NCBI RefSeq assembly: GCF_012650175.1
Contig: NZ_JAAILI010000080.1
Span: 142,722-206,721 of the forward strand
DNA: 64,000 nucleotides
DNA from: Sphingomonas sp. S2M10
GTDB taxonomy: Bacteria > Pseudomonadota > Alphaproteobacteria > Sphingomonadales > Sphingomonadaceae
Direction of reading: 5' to 3'
Part shown: positions 35,167 to 43,017 of the stretch, piece after piece
Position numbering within the stretch: the first letter of the stretch is position 1
Layout of the letters: the number at the start of each line of letters is the position of its first letter
Notes under the pieces: model-generated
The model's input: the letters and a program-made list of their open reading frames with translations, nothing else
What the model was told of the DNA's origin: nothing
Database searches by the model: none
Made by a program: the position numbers and the translations under genes

Positions 35167-35817
35167 TCAGCGCTGCTGCGCGTAGCGGACCCGCACCGGC
35201 CGGCCATCCTTGGTCGCGCTGACATCGACCACACAGATATGGTCCATCTTGCTGTGCGGTCCGCAGCCGATGCCGGCAAATTTCAGCTTGCCATCGAACA
35301 GCAATCGGCGGTGGCCGCGATCGGGTACGCCATCGTCGACAATCATCTGGCGGACGATCTGCTCGGCATCGTCGAAGCCATAGGCGATCGCCTCGCCGAC
35401 GAAGACGTCGCCGCCACGCCGCTTCACCCGCGCGCCCGGATCGCTGCCATCGGCGCCCTTATGGCCACGCGCGCCGAGCGCGCCCTGTTCCTGCGAGAAA
35501 TCCGCCGCAGCCAGGGCGAGCACCTCCGCCTGGGTCAGCGCCGGCAGCGGCTCCTGCCGTTCGAGAAACGCGATCGTCTCGTCGACCACGGCGGTGCCCT
35601 CCTTGGTCAGCACGCCGTTGTAATCGCCCGGCATGTAGACGATCTCGCCATCGAAATAGCTGCGATACTCGCGCAGCTTTTCGGCATAGGCGCGGGGGTT
35701 CGCGCGAGCGTCGTTGATCTTCGCCAGGACAGTTTCTTCAAGGGTTTGCGCGTGCAGCGTAGGCGTGGCGAGCAGCCACACGAGAGGCATGCACAACGCG
35801 AGAGCGCGATGTGACAT
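35167..35817 (-). CDS. Secreted CAP (SCP/PR1)-domain protein
   Basis: A 216-residue exported protein with a signal peptide (~1-24, ending TLHAQ). The CAP pattern is visible: TVLAKINDARANPRAYA at the start of the domain, LTQAEVLALAAADFSQEQG, VGEAIAYG, and the DRGHRRLLFDGKLKFAGIGC block with a conserved His. Bacterial CAP proteins have no agreed function; some bind lipids or act in envelope upkeep. It converges on mutL with 7 nt between stops. Start ATG chosen over an upstream TTG that crowds the ribosome site. Confidence 0.82.
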   Translation of the reverse strand: MSHRALALCMPLVWLLATPTLHAQTLEETVLAKINDARANPRAYAEKLREYRSYFDGEIVYMPGDYNGVLTKEGTAVVDETIAFLERQEPLPALTQAEVLALAAADFSQEQGALGARGHKGADGSDPGARVKRRGGDVFVGEAIAYGFDDAEQIVRQMIVDDGVPDRGHRRLLFDGKLKFAGIGCGPHSKMDHICVVDVSATKDGRPVRVRYAQQR

Positions 35818-35913
35818 AGGACAAGATCCCAAACCTCCCGGATGGGCCTTATCTGCACGACTCGTGGATAATCAAGCGTAATAATAACGGCTACGATATG
35901 AAAACGTTAGCGC

Positions 35914-36789
35914 TCAGCCGGTGCGGATCAGCCCCTCCTGCGTCACGCTGGCCACCAGCCGCCCGTCCCGCGCATAGATGCTGCCGCGGTTGAAGCCGCG
36001 TGTGTGGCCCGCCCAGGGGCTGTCGGTGGCGTAGAGCAGCCAGTCGTCAAAGCGGAACGGCTCGTGCAGCCATAGCGCATGGTCGAGGCTGGCGGTCTGC
36101 ACCTCGCCGCTCATCCAGCTGACCCCATGGGGCAGCATGCAGGTGCCGAGCAGCGTCATGTCGCTGGCATAGGCGAGCATCGCGCGGTGGAGCGCCGGCT
36201 CGTCGGGCAGGGGAGCGATCACGCGGAACCAGCTATATTGGCGCGGTTCGCGCGGTTCGGGCTGGAACCAGTTGCGCGGGTGGACCGGGCGGATCTCGAT
36301 CGGGCGGGCGCGCAGGAAGAAGCGCTTGAACTTCTCCGGGATCTGGTCGCGGATTGCCTCGCGCAGCTCCGCCTCCGACCGCAGATCTTCGGGGGGCGGC
36401 ACGTCGGGCATGGCGTCCTGGTGGTGCAGCCCCTCGGCGGGCAGCTGGAACGAGGCGGCCATGTTGAGGATCGGCTTGCCCTTCTGCATCGCGATGACGC
36501 GGCGATTGGCGAAGCTGCGCCCCTCGAAGTCGCGCACCACGCGGTAGAGGATCGGGTAGTTCTCGTCGCCGGGCCGCATGAAATAGGCGTGCAGCGAATG
36601 CGCGACCTTGCCGTCCTCCACCGAGCGCTGCGCCGCCTGGAGCGCCTGGGCGATCACCTGGCCCCCGAATACCCGGCCGACCCCGCCCGGCTGGCGCGCG
36701 CCGCGATACAGGTCCGTGTCGAGCGTCTCGACGTCGAGCAGCGTGGTGAGGGCGGCAACCAGGTCTTCGGGGGATTTGGGTTCGGTCAT
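35914..36789 (-). CDS. tesB: Acyl-CoA thioesterase II
   Basis: A 291-residue double-hotdog thioesterase. GRVFGGQVIAQALQAA and HSLHAYFMRPGD are typical TesB signatures in the first hotdog; the second carries the family's catalytic-type region (ASLDHALWLHEPFRFDDW, GFNRGSIYARDG). It hydrolyses medium- and long-chain acyl-CoAs. The start overlaps the stop of the upstream acyl-CoA dehydrogenase by one base (TGATG), so the two are coupled. Confidence 0.93.
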   Translation of the reverse strand: MTEPKSPEDLVAALTTLLDVETLDTDLYRGARQPGGVGRVFGGQVIAQALQAAQRSVEDGKVAHSLHAYFMRPGDENYPILYRVVRDFEGRSFANRRVIAMQKGKPILNMAASFQLPAEGLHHQDAMPDVPPPEDLRSEAELREAIRDQIPEKFKRFFLRARPIEIRPVHPRNWFQPEPREPRQYSWFRVIAPLPDEPALHRAMLAYASDMTLLGTCMLPHGVSWMSGEVQTASLDHALWLHEPFRFDDWLLYATDSPWAGHTRGFNRGSIYARDGRLVASVTQEGLIRTG

Positions 36790-37913
36790 CAGTAGCCGGC
36801 AGCCTCCGCAAGCGCGTTCGCATGATAGTTGGAATCGCCGAACATCTCGGCGAGCACGCGGGCGCGCTTCATGTAGAAGCCGATATCATATTCGTCGGTC
36901 ATGCCGATGCCGCCATGCATCTGGATACCCTCCTGCACGGCGAGCGTGGTGGCAAGCCCGGTCATCGCCTTGGCGATGGCGACGGCTTCGTCGGCGGGCT
37001 CGCCGGCATCGAGCAGCTGCTGCGCCTTGAGCGTGGCGGCGCGGGCGACCTCCATCTCGCTGTAGAGATGCGCCGCGCGGTGCTGAAGCGCCTGGAAGCT
37101 GCCGATCAGCGTGCCGAACTGCTTGCGCTCCTTGAGATAGCCGAGGATCATGTCACTCGCGCCCGCGCCGACACCGAGCAGTTCGGCCGAGGCGCCGGCC
37201 CCGGCGGCGCGGAGCAGCCGACCGAGCGGATCGGCGCCCGCGTCGATCTCGCCGACCACCGCATCGGCGGTGACCTCGACGCCGTCGAAGCTGGCATGCG
37301 CGGCGAGGCTGGAATCGGCGAGGCGTTCGGGGCGGAGATCGAGACCCGCAACCTTGGGATCGATCGCGAACAGGGTGATGCCGTCGCGGTCGGTATCGCC
37401 GCCGGCGGTGCGCGCGGTGACGAGGATCAGGTCGGCGGCATGGGCGTAGTGGGCGAAGCGCTTGGTGCCGGTCAGGCGGAAGCCGTTGCCCGCCCGCTCG
37501 GCCTTGAGGCCCACCGTGCGGCCGAACTTGGGCTCCTCGTCATGCGCGATGGCGATCACCGCTTCGCCCGCGGCGATGCCGGGGAACCAGCGCTCGGCAT
37601 GGCCCGTGCCCTTCAGCGCCTCGACCGCGGCGACGGCGGTGGAGAGGAAGGGGGACGGGGTGAGGTTGCGGCCGATCTCCTCCAGCACCACCCCCGCCTC
37701 GACATGGCCGAGGCCGAGACCGCCCGATGCTTCGGGGATCAGGATGCCGGTCAGGCCCATCTCGGCGAACTGCTTCCACAGGTCGCGGCTGAAGCCGGTG
37801 GGGTCCTTGGCGTCGCGGAGCGCGCGCAGGTGGCGGACGGGGGCATGTTCGGCGACGAACTCCCGCGCGGTGTCGCGGAGCATCGTCTGTTCGTCGTTGA
37901 GGTACAGGGGCAT
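36789..37913 (-). CDS. Acyl-CoA dehydrogenase (short form)
   Basis: A 374-residue flavoprotein of the acyl-CoA dehydrogenase family. N-terminal helical domain (MPLYLNDEQTMLRDTAREF), middle barrel (GFRLTGTKRFAHYAHAADL) and C-terminal helical domain (KERKQFGTLIGSFQALQH; QMHGGIGMTDEYDIGFYMKR). It would oxidise an acyl-CoA to the enoyl-CoA with FAD. Sequence style is like the smaller partner in paired ACADs used for long-chain or steroid-type substrates; the substrate is not evident. It pairs with the larger ACAD upstream. Confidence 0.88.
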   Translation of the reverse strand: MPLYLNDEQTMLRDTAREFVAEHAPVRHLRALRDAKDPTGFSRDLWKQFAEMGLTGILIPEASGGLGLGHVEAGVVLEEIGRNLTPSPFLSTAVAAVEALKGTGHAERWFPGIAAGEAVIAIAHDEEPKFGRTVGLKAERAGNGFRLTGTKRFAHYAHAADLILVTARTAGGDTDRDGITLFAIDPKVAGLDLRPERLADSSLAAHASFDGVEVTADAVVGEIDAGADPLGRLLRAAGAGASAELLGVGAGASDMILGYLKERKQFGTLIGSFQALQHRAAHLYSEMEVARAATLKAQQLLDAGEPADEAVAIAKAMTGLATTLAVQEGIQMHGGIGMTDEYDIGFYMKRARVLAEMFGDSNYHANALAEAAGY

Positions 37914-37930
37914 GGCTTTTCCGTCAAAGC

Positions 37931-38045
37931 GCCCTCTCCCTTTGGGAGAGGGCTGGGGTGAGGGTGGCTGGGGGAGGAGCTAACGATCACCCTCACCCTT
38001 CCGCCGCCTGCGGCGGCTCCCTCCCTCTCCCAAGGGGAGAGGGAG
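37931..38045. repeat. Intergenic palindromic repeat
   Basis: Outer hairpins CCCTCTCCC TTTG GGGAGAGGG on the left and CCCTCTCCC AAGG GGAGAGGG on the right, with inner complementary pieces (TGGGGTGAGGGTGG and CACCCTCACCC). It lies between the two acyl-CoA dehydrogenase genes and belongs with the elements at 34371 and 39257. Confidence 0.85.
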
Positions 38046-38053
38046 TTTTGGGT

Positions 38054-39238
38054 TCAACCCGGTAGCTCCAGGATCCGCTTGGCGACGATGTTGAGCTGGA
38101 TCTCGCTGGTCCCGCCCTCGATCGAATTGGCCTTGGTGCGCAGCCAGGCGCGGGGCTTGGCGCCCTTGGCCGAGGCCTCGCTTTCCCATTCGAGCGCGTC
38201 CGATCCGCCGGCGGCCATGATCAGCTCGTGGCGCTGCTTGTTCAGCTCGGTGCCGACATATTTCATCATGCTCGGCTGGGCAGGATGCGCGCGGCCGGCC
38301 TTGAGTTCGTCGAGGAAGCGCTCGGACATCGCCGAGAAGGCGCGCATCCGCACCTCGAACAGCGCGATCTGGCTGCGCAGGATCGGATCGGCGAGCCGGC
38401 CCTGCGCGTCTAGCCCGATCGTAGCGATCGCGCCCTCGATCAGCGGATTGCCGCCGGCCCGGCCCAGCCCCATGCCCGAGATCATCTCGCGCTCATGGCC
38501 GAGCAGATATTTGGCGACGTCCCAGCCCTTGTTCTCGTCGTGGACGCGCTGGGACTTGGGTACCTTCACATTGTCGAAAAAGGTCTCGCAGAAGGGCGAA
38601 TAGCCCGAGATCAGCAGGATCGGCTTGGTCGAGACGCCCGGCGAGGCCATGTCGAACAGCACGAAGCTGATCCCGCCTTGCTTGGCCTCCTTGCTGGTGC
38701 GGACCAGGCAGAAGATCCAGTCGGCCTTGTCGGCATAGCTGGTCCACACCTTCTGGCCGTTGACGATGTAGTGGTCGCCGGCATCCTCGGCCCAGGTCTG
38801 CAGCCCGGCAAGGTCCGAGCCGGCATTGGGTTCGGAATAGCCCTGGCACCAGCGGATCTCGCCGCGCGCGATCTTGGGGAGATGCTCGCGCTTCTGCTCC
38901 TCGGTACCGTATTTGAGCAGCGCAGGGCCAAGCATCGAGATGCCGAAGCTGTTGAGCGGCGTGCGCGCGCCCATCCGCTTCATCTCCTCGCGCAGGATCT
39001 TGGTCTCGGCCGGGGAGAGCCCGCCGCCGCCATATTGGGTCGGCCAATCGGGCACCGTCCAGCCGCGTTCGGCCATGCGGTCCATCCACAGCTTCTGGTC
39101 GGGATGCGCCCAGTCGGGATTGCGCCCGCCCCAGACGATGTCCTTCTCGGACCGGATCGGTTCGCGCATCGCGGGCGGGCAGTTCGCCTCCAGCCAGGCG
39201 CGGGTGTCTGTACGGAACTGCTCAAGCTGCTCGGTCAT
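38054..39238 (-). CDS. Acyl-CoA dehydrogenase (long form)
   Basis: A 394-residue acyl-CoA dehydrogenase. WCQGYSEPNAGSDLAGLQT and YIVNGQKVWTSYADKADW are the FAD and acyl-CoA binding regions; the C-terminal TKANSIEGGTSEIQLNIVAKRIL is the signature helix. This type (PDWPTQYGGGGLSPAET) is widespread in sphingomonads and actinobacteria next to a shorter partner. Two ATGs stand in tandem; the second, at 39238, fits the GGGAGAGG ribosome site better. It probably forms a heteromer with the downstream ACAD. Confidence 0.88.
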   Translation of the reverse strand: MTEQLEQFRTDTRAWLEANCPPAMREPIRSEKDIVWGGRNPDWAHPDQKLWMDRMAERGWTVPDWPTQYGGGGLSPAETKILREEMKRMGARTPLNSFGISMLGPALLKYGTEEQKREHLPKIARGEIRWCQGYSEPNAGSDLAGLQTWAEDAGDHYIVNGQKVWTSYADKADWIFCLVRTSKEAKQGGISFVLFDMASPGVSTKPILLISGYSPFCETFFDNVKVPKSQRVHDENKGWDVAKYLLGHEREMISGMGLGRAGGNPLIEGAIATIGLDAQGRLADPILRSQIALFEVRMRAFSAMSERFLDELKAGRAHPAQPSMMKYVGTELNKQRHELIMAAGGSDALEWESEASAKGAKPRAWLRTKANSIEGGTSEIQLNIVAKRILELPG

Positions 39239-39256
39239 CATCCTCTCCCATCCAAA

Positions 39257-39399
39257 CCCCTCTCCCGTTGGGAGAGGGAGGGGCCCGCCGCCGTAAGGCG
39301 GTGGGAAGGTGAGGGTGGCCCTGTTAGCCGATTATCCCGCTCACCCTCACCCTTCCGGCGCTTCGCGCCTCCCTCCCTCTCCCGATGGGAGAGGGAGAA
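39257..39399. repeat. Intergenic palindromic repeat
   Basis: CCCCTCTCCC GTTG GGAGAGGGAGGGG on the left pairs with CCCTCCCTCTCCC GATG GGAGAGGG on the right; inner arms GAAGGTGAGGGTGG and CACCCTCACCCTTCC are also complementary. It fills the gap between the bifunctional beta-oxidation gene and the long ACAD. Confidence 0.85.
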
Positions 39400-39406
39400 C
39401 AGAGCA

Positions 39407-41431
39407 TCACCGGTTGAACTTCTCGCCCTTCTCCGCCTTTTCGCGGAGCAGCGGGGCGACTTCGAAGCCGTACTTTTCCAGGCCCTCGACGATCTTCTTC
39501 AGACCCTCGCTGTCGGCCCAGAACATCGGCCCGCCCCGGTACGGGGGCCAGCCATAGCCATAGACCCACACCACATCGATATCGCTCGCCCGCTGGGCCA
39601 TGCCCTCGGCGAGGATCAGCGCCCCCTCGTTGACCATGGTGTAGAGCGTACGGACGACGATCTCCTCCTCGGTGATCTCGTGGCTGGGCACGTTCAGCTT
39701 GCCGCGCCATTCCTCGATCAGCTCGGCGACGCGGGGGCTGTTCGAGGGCTGACGCTTCTCGTCATAATCGTAGAAGCCAGCGCCCTTCTTCTGGCCCCAC
39801 CGGCCTTCGGCGGCGAGCGCGTCGCGGATATTCTCGATGCGGTTGGGATCGCGGTGCCAGCCGATGTCGACACCGGCGAGATCGGCCATCTGGAACGGCC
39901 CCATCGGCATGCCGAAGGCGACATGGACCTTGTCGATCTGTTCGGGCGTGGCGCCTTCGAGCAGCATCTTGGTGGCTTCCACCTGGCGCGGCATCAGCAT
40001 GCGGTTGCCGATGAAGCCGTAGCAGACGCCCGCAATGACGGCGACCTTCTTGATCTTCTTGGACAGCGCCATCGCGGTCGCCAGCACATCGTCGGCGGTC
40101 TTGGCGCCGCGGACGATCTCGAGCAGCTTCATGACGTTGGCGGGCGAGAAGAAGTGCAGCCCCACCACGTCCTGCGGGCGGCTGGTGGCGGCGGCGATCT
40201 CGTCGATGTTGAGATAGCTGGTGTTGGAGGCGAGGATCGCGCCCGGCTTGGCGATGGTGTCCAGCCGCCCGAACACGTCCTTCTTCACGTCCATGCTCTC
40301 ATAGACGGCCTCGATGATTAGGTCGCACTCGGCGAGATCGTCGAAGTTGAGCGTGGGCTTGAGCAGCCCCATCGCCTTCTCGACCTGCTCGGCGGTCATG
40401 CGGCCCTTGGCGGCGCTCGCCTCGTAATTCTTGCGCATCACGCCGGTGCCGCGATCGAGCGCGTCCTGCGCCATCTCGACGATGGTGACCGGCACGCCCG
40501 CCGAGAGGAAGTTCATGCTGATCCCGCCACCCATCGTGCCGGCGCCGATCACGCCCACGCGGCGAATGTCGCGCAGCTGGATGTCGTCGGCGATGCCGTC
40601 GATCTTGGCGGCCTTGCGCTCGGCGAAGAAGATGTGGCGGAGCGCCGCCGACTGCTGGCCCATGATGAGCTTCATGAAGCCCATCCGCTCGGCCTGAACG
40701 CCCTCGGCATAGGGCTTGCCGGCGGTCTGCTCGATGATGTCGATGATCGTGTTCGGCGCGTCGAGCCCGCGGAAGCGCTTGGCGTTGGTGGCGCGGAACT
40801 TGGCGAAGGTCTCCGCATCGACGGTGACCGGGCGCTCGCTGGAGCGCGAGACCGGCTGGCCGATCACTTCGTTCGCGAAGGCGACGGCGTCGGCGAGCAG
40901 GCTGTCTTCACCGGCGAGGCGATCGACGAGGCCTGCGTCCTTGGCATGGGTCGCGGAGATCGGATCGCCCTTGGTCGCCATTTCCAGCGCCACCTCGACG
41001 CCCGCGACGCGCGGCATGCGCTGGGTGCCGCCGGCACCGGGGAGGATGCCCAGCTTCACTTCGGGCAGGCCGAATTTCGCCGAGGGCACGGCGATGCGAT
41101 AGTGCGACGCCAGCGCCACCTCGCAGCCGCCGCCGAGTGCGGTGCCGTGGACCGCGGCGATCACCGGCTTGTCGAGCGCCTCGATCTGGTCGACCAGCAC
41201 CGGCAGCGACGGCTCGGCCATCGCCTTGCCGAATTCGGTGATGTCGGCACCCGCAAAGAAGGTCTTGCCGGCGCAGATGATGACGACCGCCTGGATGCTG
41301 TCGTCACCCTTGGCTTCCTCGATGCCGGCCTGCAGCCCCTGCCGCACCGCCGCGCCGAGCGCGTTCACCGGCGGATTGTCGGAGGTCAGGATCAGGACAT
41401 CGCCCTGACGGCTGGTGGTAATCACGGACAT
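39407..41431 (-). CDS. Bifunctional enoyl-CoA hydratase / 3-hydroxyacyl-CoA dehydrogenase (FadB/FadJ type)
   Basis: A 674-residue fusion enzyme. The N-terminal crotonase domain (~1-190) has AGADITEFG and GGGCEVALASHYRI with the oxyanion loop. The NAD-binding domain starts at ~300 with VGVIGAGTMGGGI, followed by LIIEAVYESMDVK and the C-terminal 3HCDH domains (GFIGNRMLMPRQVEA; GYGWPPYRGGPMFWAD). It hydrates enoyl-CoA and oxidises the 3-hydroxyacyl-CoA, the two middle steps of beta-oxidation. The ATG has AAGGAG at 7 nt. The thiolase partner gene is not in the window. Confidence 0.93.
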   Translation of the reverse strand: MSVITTSRQGDVLILTSDNPPVNALGAAVRQGLQAGIEEAKGDDSIQAVVIICAGKTFFAGADITEFGKAMAEPSLPVLVDQIEALDKPVIAAVHGTALGGGCEVALASHYRIAVPSAKFGLPEVKLGILPGAGGTQRMPRVAGVEVALEMATKGDPISATHAKDAGLVDRLAGEDSLLADAVAFANEVIGQPVSRSSERPVTVDAETFAKFRATNAKRFRGLDAPNTIIDIIEQTAGKPYAEGVQAERMGFMKLIMGQQSAALRHIFFAERKAAKIDGIADDIQLRDIRRVGVIGAGTMGGGISMNFLSAGVPVTIVEMAQDALDRGTGVMRKNYEASAAKGRMTAEQVEKAMGLLKPTLNFDDLAECDLIIEAVYESMDVKKDVFGRLDTIAKPGAILASNTSYLNIDEIAAATSRPQDVVGLHFFSPANVMKLLEIVRGAKTADDVLATAMALSKKIKKVAVIAGVCYGFIGNRMLMPRQVEATKMLLEGATPEQIDKVHVAFGMPMGPFQMADLAGVDIGWHRDPNRIENIRDALAAEGRWGQKKGAGFYDYDEKRQPSNSPRVAELIEEWRGKLNVPSHEITEEEIVVRTLYTMVNEGALILAEGMAQRASDIDVVWVYGYGWPPYRGGPMFWADSEGLKKIVEGLEKYGFEVAPLLREKAEKGEKFNR

Positions 41432-41524
41432 GCGTTCGAACTCCTTGGTTCGGATTGCCGGCCTTGGGCCGGGAGGGGAATGAAGGGCAGGGGGTGCGGT
41501 GCAGGAAGGACGTCGCCAACAGCC

Positions 41525-41619
41525 GTCATCCCCGCGAAGGCGGGGATCCATTGGCGCTGATGCGTCGGTTCTTTCCCCCAGCGCACAGGCGAATGGATCC
41601 CCGCCTGCGCGGGGATGAC
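41525..41619. repeat. Inverted repeat, second palindrome family
   Basis: 28-nt arms 41525-41552 and 41592-41619 match at 27 of 28 positions when one is reversed; each arm also folds alone (CCCCGCGAAGGCGGGG). The 39-nt centre is unique. It lies between the bifunctional gene and the serine hydrolase. A typical extragenic element of sphingomonads (GTCATCCCCGCGAAGGCGG type). Confidence 0.88.
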
Positions 41620-41648
41620 GATGGGAAGGGAGGAGCGCGCTTCCACCA

Positions 41649-42884
41649 TCACCGCGTCAGCGCCGAATAGATCAGCGTCTTCAGCTCGCGCCGGATCGGG
41701 TAGAGCATCGACGGGGAGAATTGCGTCATGAACACCATCGAGATCCGCTCGACGGGATCGACGAAGAAGGCGGTGGAGAACATGCCGCCCCAGTAAAATT
41801 CGCCCGGCGAGCCCGGGATCATCGTCCTGGCGACATCGAGGTTGATCGCGAAGCCCAGGCCGAAGCCGACGCCGGCATTGGTCGTCTCGTTGAACAGCCC
41901 GCGCGACAGGCTGGCAAGGTCGCGCCCGCCGGGCAAATGGTTGATCGTCATCAGCTGCACGGTCTTGGGCGAGACCAGCCGCACCCCGTCCAGCGCGCCG
42001 TGGTTGAGCATCAGCGTGTTGAAGCGGTGATAGTCGAGCGCGGTCGAGACCAGCCCGCCCCCGCCCGAGAGCAGCCGGGGCAAGCGCGACCAGGCCGAGG
42101 CCGCGCCGCGATCGTAGAGCACCCGGCCTTCGCCTTCCGTCATCGTCCAGCAATCGGCGAGGCGATGCACCTTGTCGGCCGGCACCTGGAAGAAGGTGTC
42201 GTGCATGCCCAGCGGCGCGAAGATCCGTTCTGCGAAGAAGCGGTCGAGGCTCAGCCCCGAAAGCCGCTCGACCACCGCGCCCAGCACGTCGGTGGCGACC
42301 GAATAGGTCCAGGCCTCTCCCGGCGAGAACTCCAGTGGCAGCGTGCCCAGCGTCGCGACGAACTGGTCGAGCGTCAGGTTGCCGTGCCAGTTCTCGATCC
42401 GCCCGGCGCGATAGGCGGCGTCGACCGGGGTGCGCTCCTGGAAGCCATAGGTGAGGCCGGCGGTGTGCCGCAGCAGGTCGACCATCCGCATCGGCTGTGC
42501 GGTGGGGGTGGTGACGAAGGGCTCCCCATCGCCCCCGCCGACATGGACGCCGACGCCCTTCAGCTCGGGCAGTACATGGTGGACCGGCGTGTCGAGCGCG
42601 ACCAGCCCTTCCTCCAGCAGCATCATGAAGGCGAGGCTGGTGATCGGCTTGGTCATCGAGGCGATGCGGAACAGCGTCGAGTCGTCGACCGCCGCACCGC
42701 CCTCGCGCGCAGCACCCTGGTGCGAGAAATGGACGATCCGTCCGTCGCGGGCGATCAGCAGCTGCGCATGTGGCAGCTTGCCGGAATCAAGATAACGCGC
42801 CTTCACGAATGCATCGATCCGCGCCAGCCGGGCGGCATCGAATCCATGGGCGATCGGGTCGTCGACTTCCATCGCTTGCGGCAT
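41649..42884 (-). CDS. Beta-lactamase-family serine hydrolase (EstB / class C type)
   Basis: A 411-residue hydrolase of the class C beta-lactamase family. Nucleophile Ser is in IASMTKPITS (SxxK), the Tyr motif is YSVATDVLG (YxV instead of YxN), and GGGGLVSTALDYHRFN follows. No signal peptide is seen, so it likely acts in the cytoplasm as an esterase or transesterase rather than in drug resistance. The start is uncertain: ATG at 42884 or at 42872. It is divergent from the acyl-CoA synthetase, and the genes around it act on acyl thioesters. Confidence 0.82.
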   Translation of the reverse strand: MPQAMEVDDPIAHGFDAARLARIDAFVKARYLDSGKLPHAQLLIARDGRIVHFSHQGAAREGGAAVDDSTLFRIASMTKPITSLAFMMLLEEGLVALDTPVHHVLPELKGVGVHVGGGDGEPFVTTPTAQPMRMVDLLRHTAGLTYGFQERTPVDAAYRAGRIENWHGNLTLDQFVATLGTLPLEFSPGEAWTYSVATDVLGAVVERLSGLSLDRFFAERIFAPLGMHDTFFQVPADKVHRLADCWTMTEGEGRVLYDRGAASAWSRLPRLLSGGGGLVSTALDYHRFNTLMLNHGALDGVRLVSPKTVQLMTINHLPGGRDLASLSRGLFNETTNAGVGFGLGFAINLDVARTMIPGSPGEFYWGGMFSTAFFVDPVERISMVFMTQFSPSMLYPIRRELKTLIYSALTR

Positions 42885-43017
42885 ACCTCTCGTTCGAAAC
42901 GCGTGCAATGCACCTTCTGGCGGATGCCTGCTTTCTATTGCCTTGAGCGCGCGGCAAATCAACACTAACGTGGCAAAACGGTTGGCCAACGAGCCAAACC
43001 CGAAGTTCAGAAAGTCG

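Noticed and set aside
37931..39399. CRISPR array suggested by repeated CCCTCTCCC units
   Set aside because: Units are inverted, not direct, of uneven spacing and without spacers of constant length; they are palindromic extragenic repeats.
41649..42884. Antibiotic-resistance beta-lactamase
   Set aside because: The Tyr motif is YSV, no signal peptide is seen and the setting is lipid metabolism, so a cytoplasmic esterase-type hydrolase is more likely.
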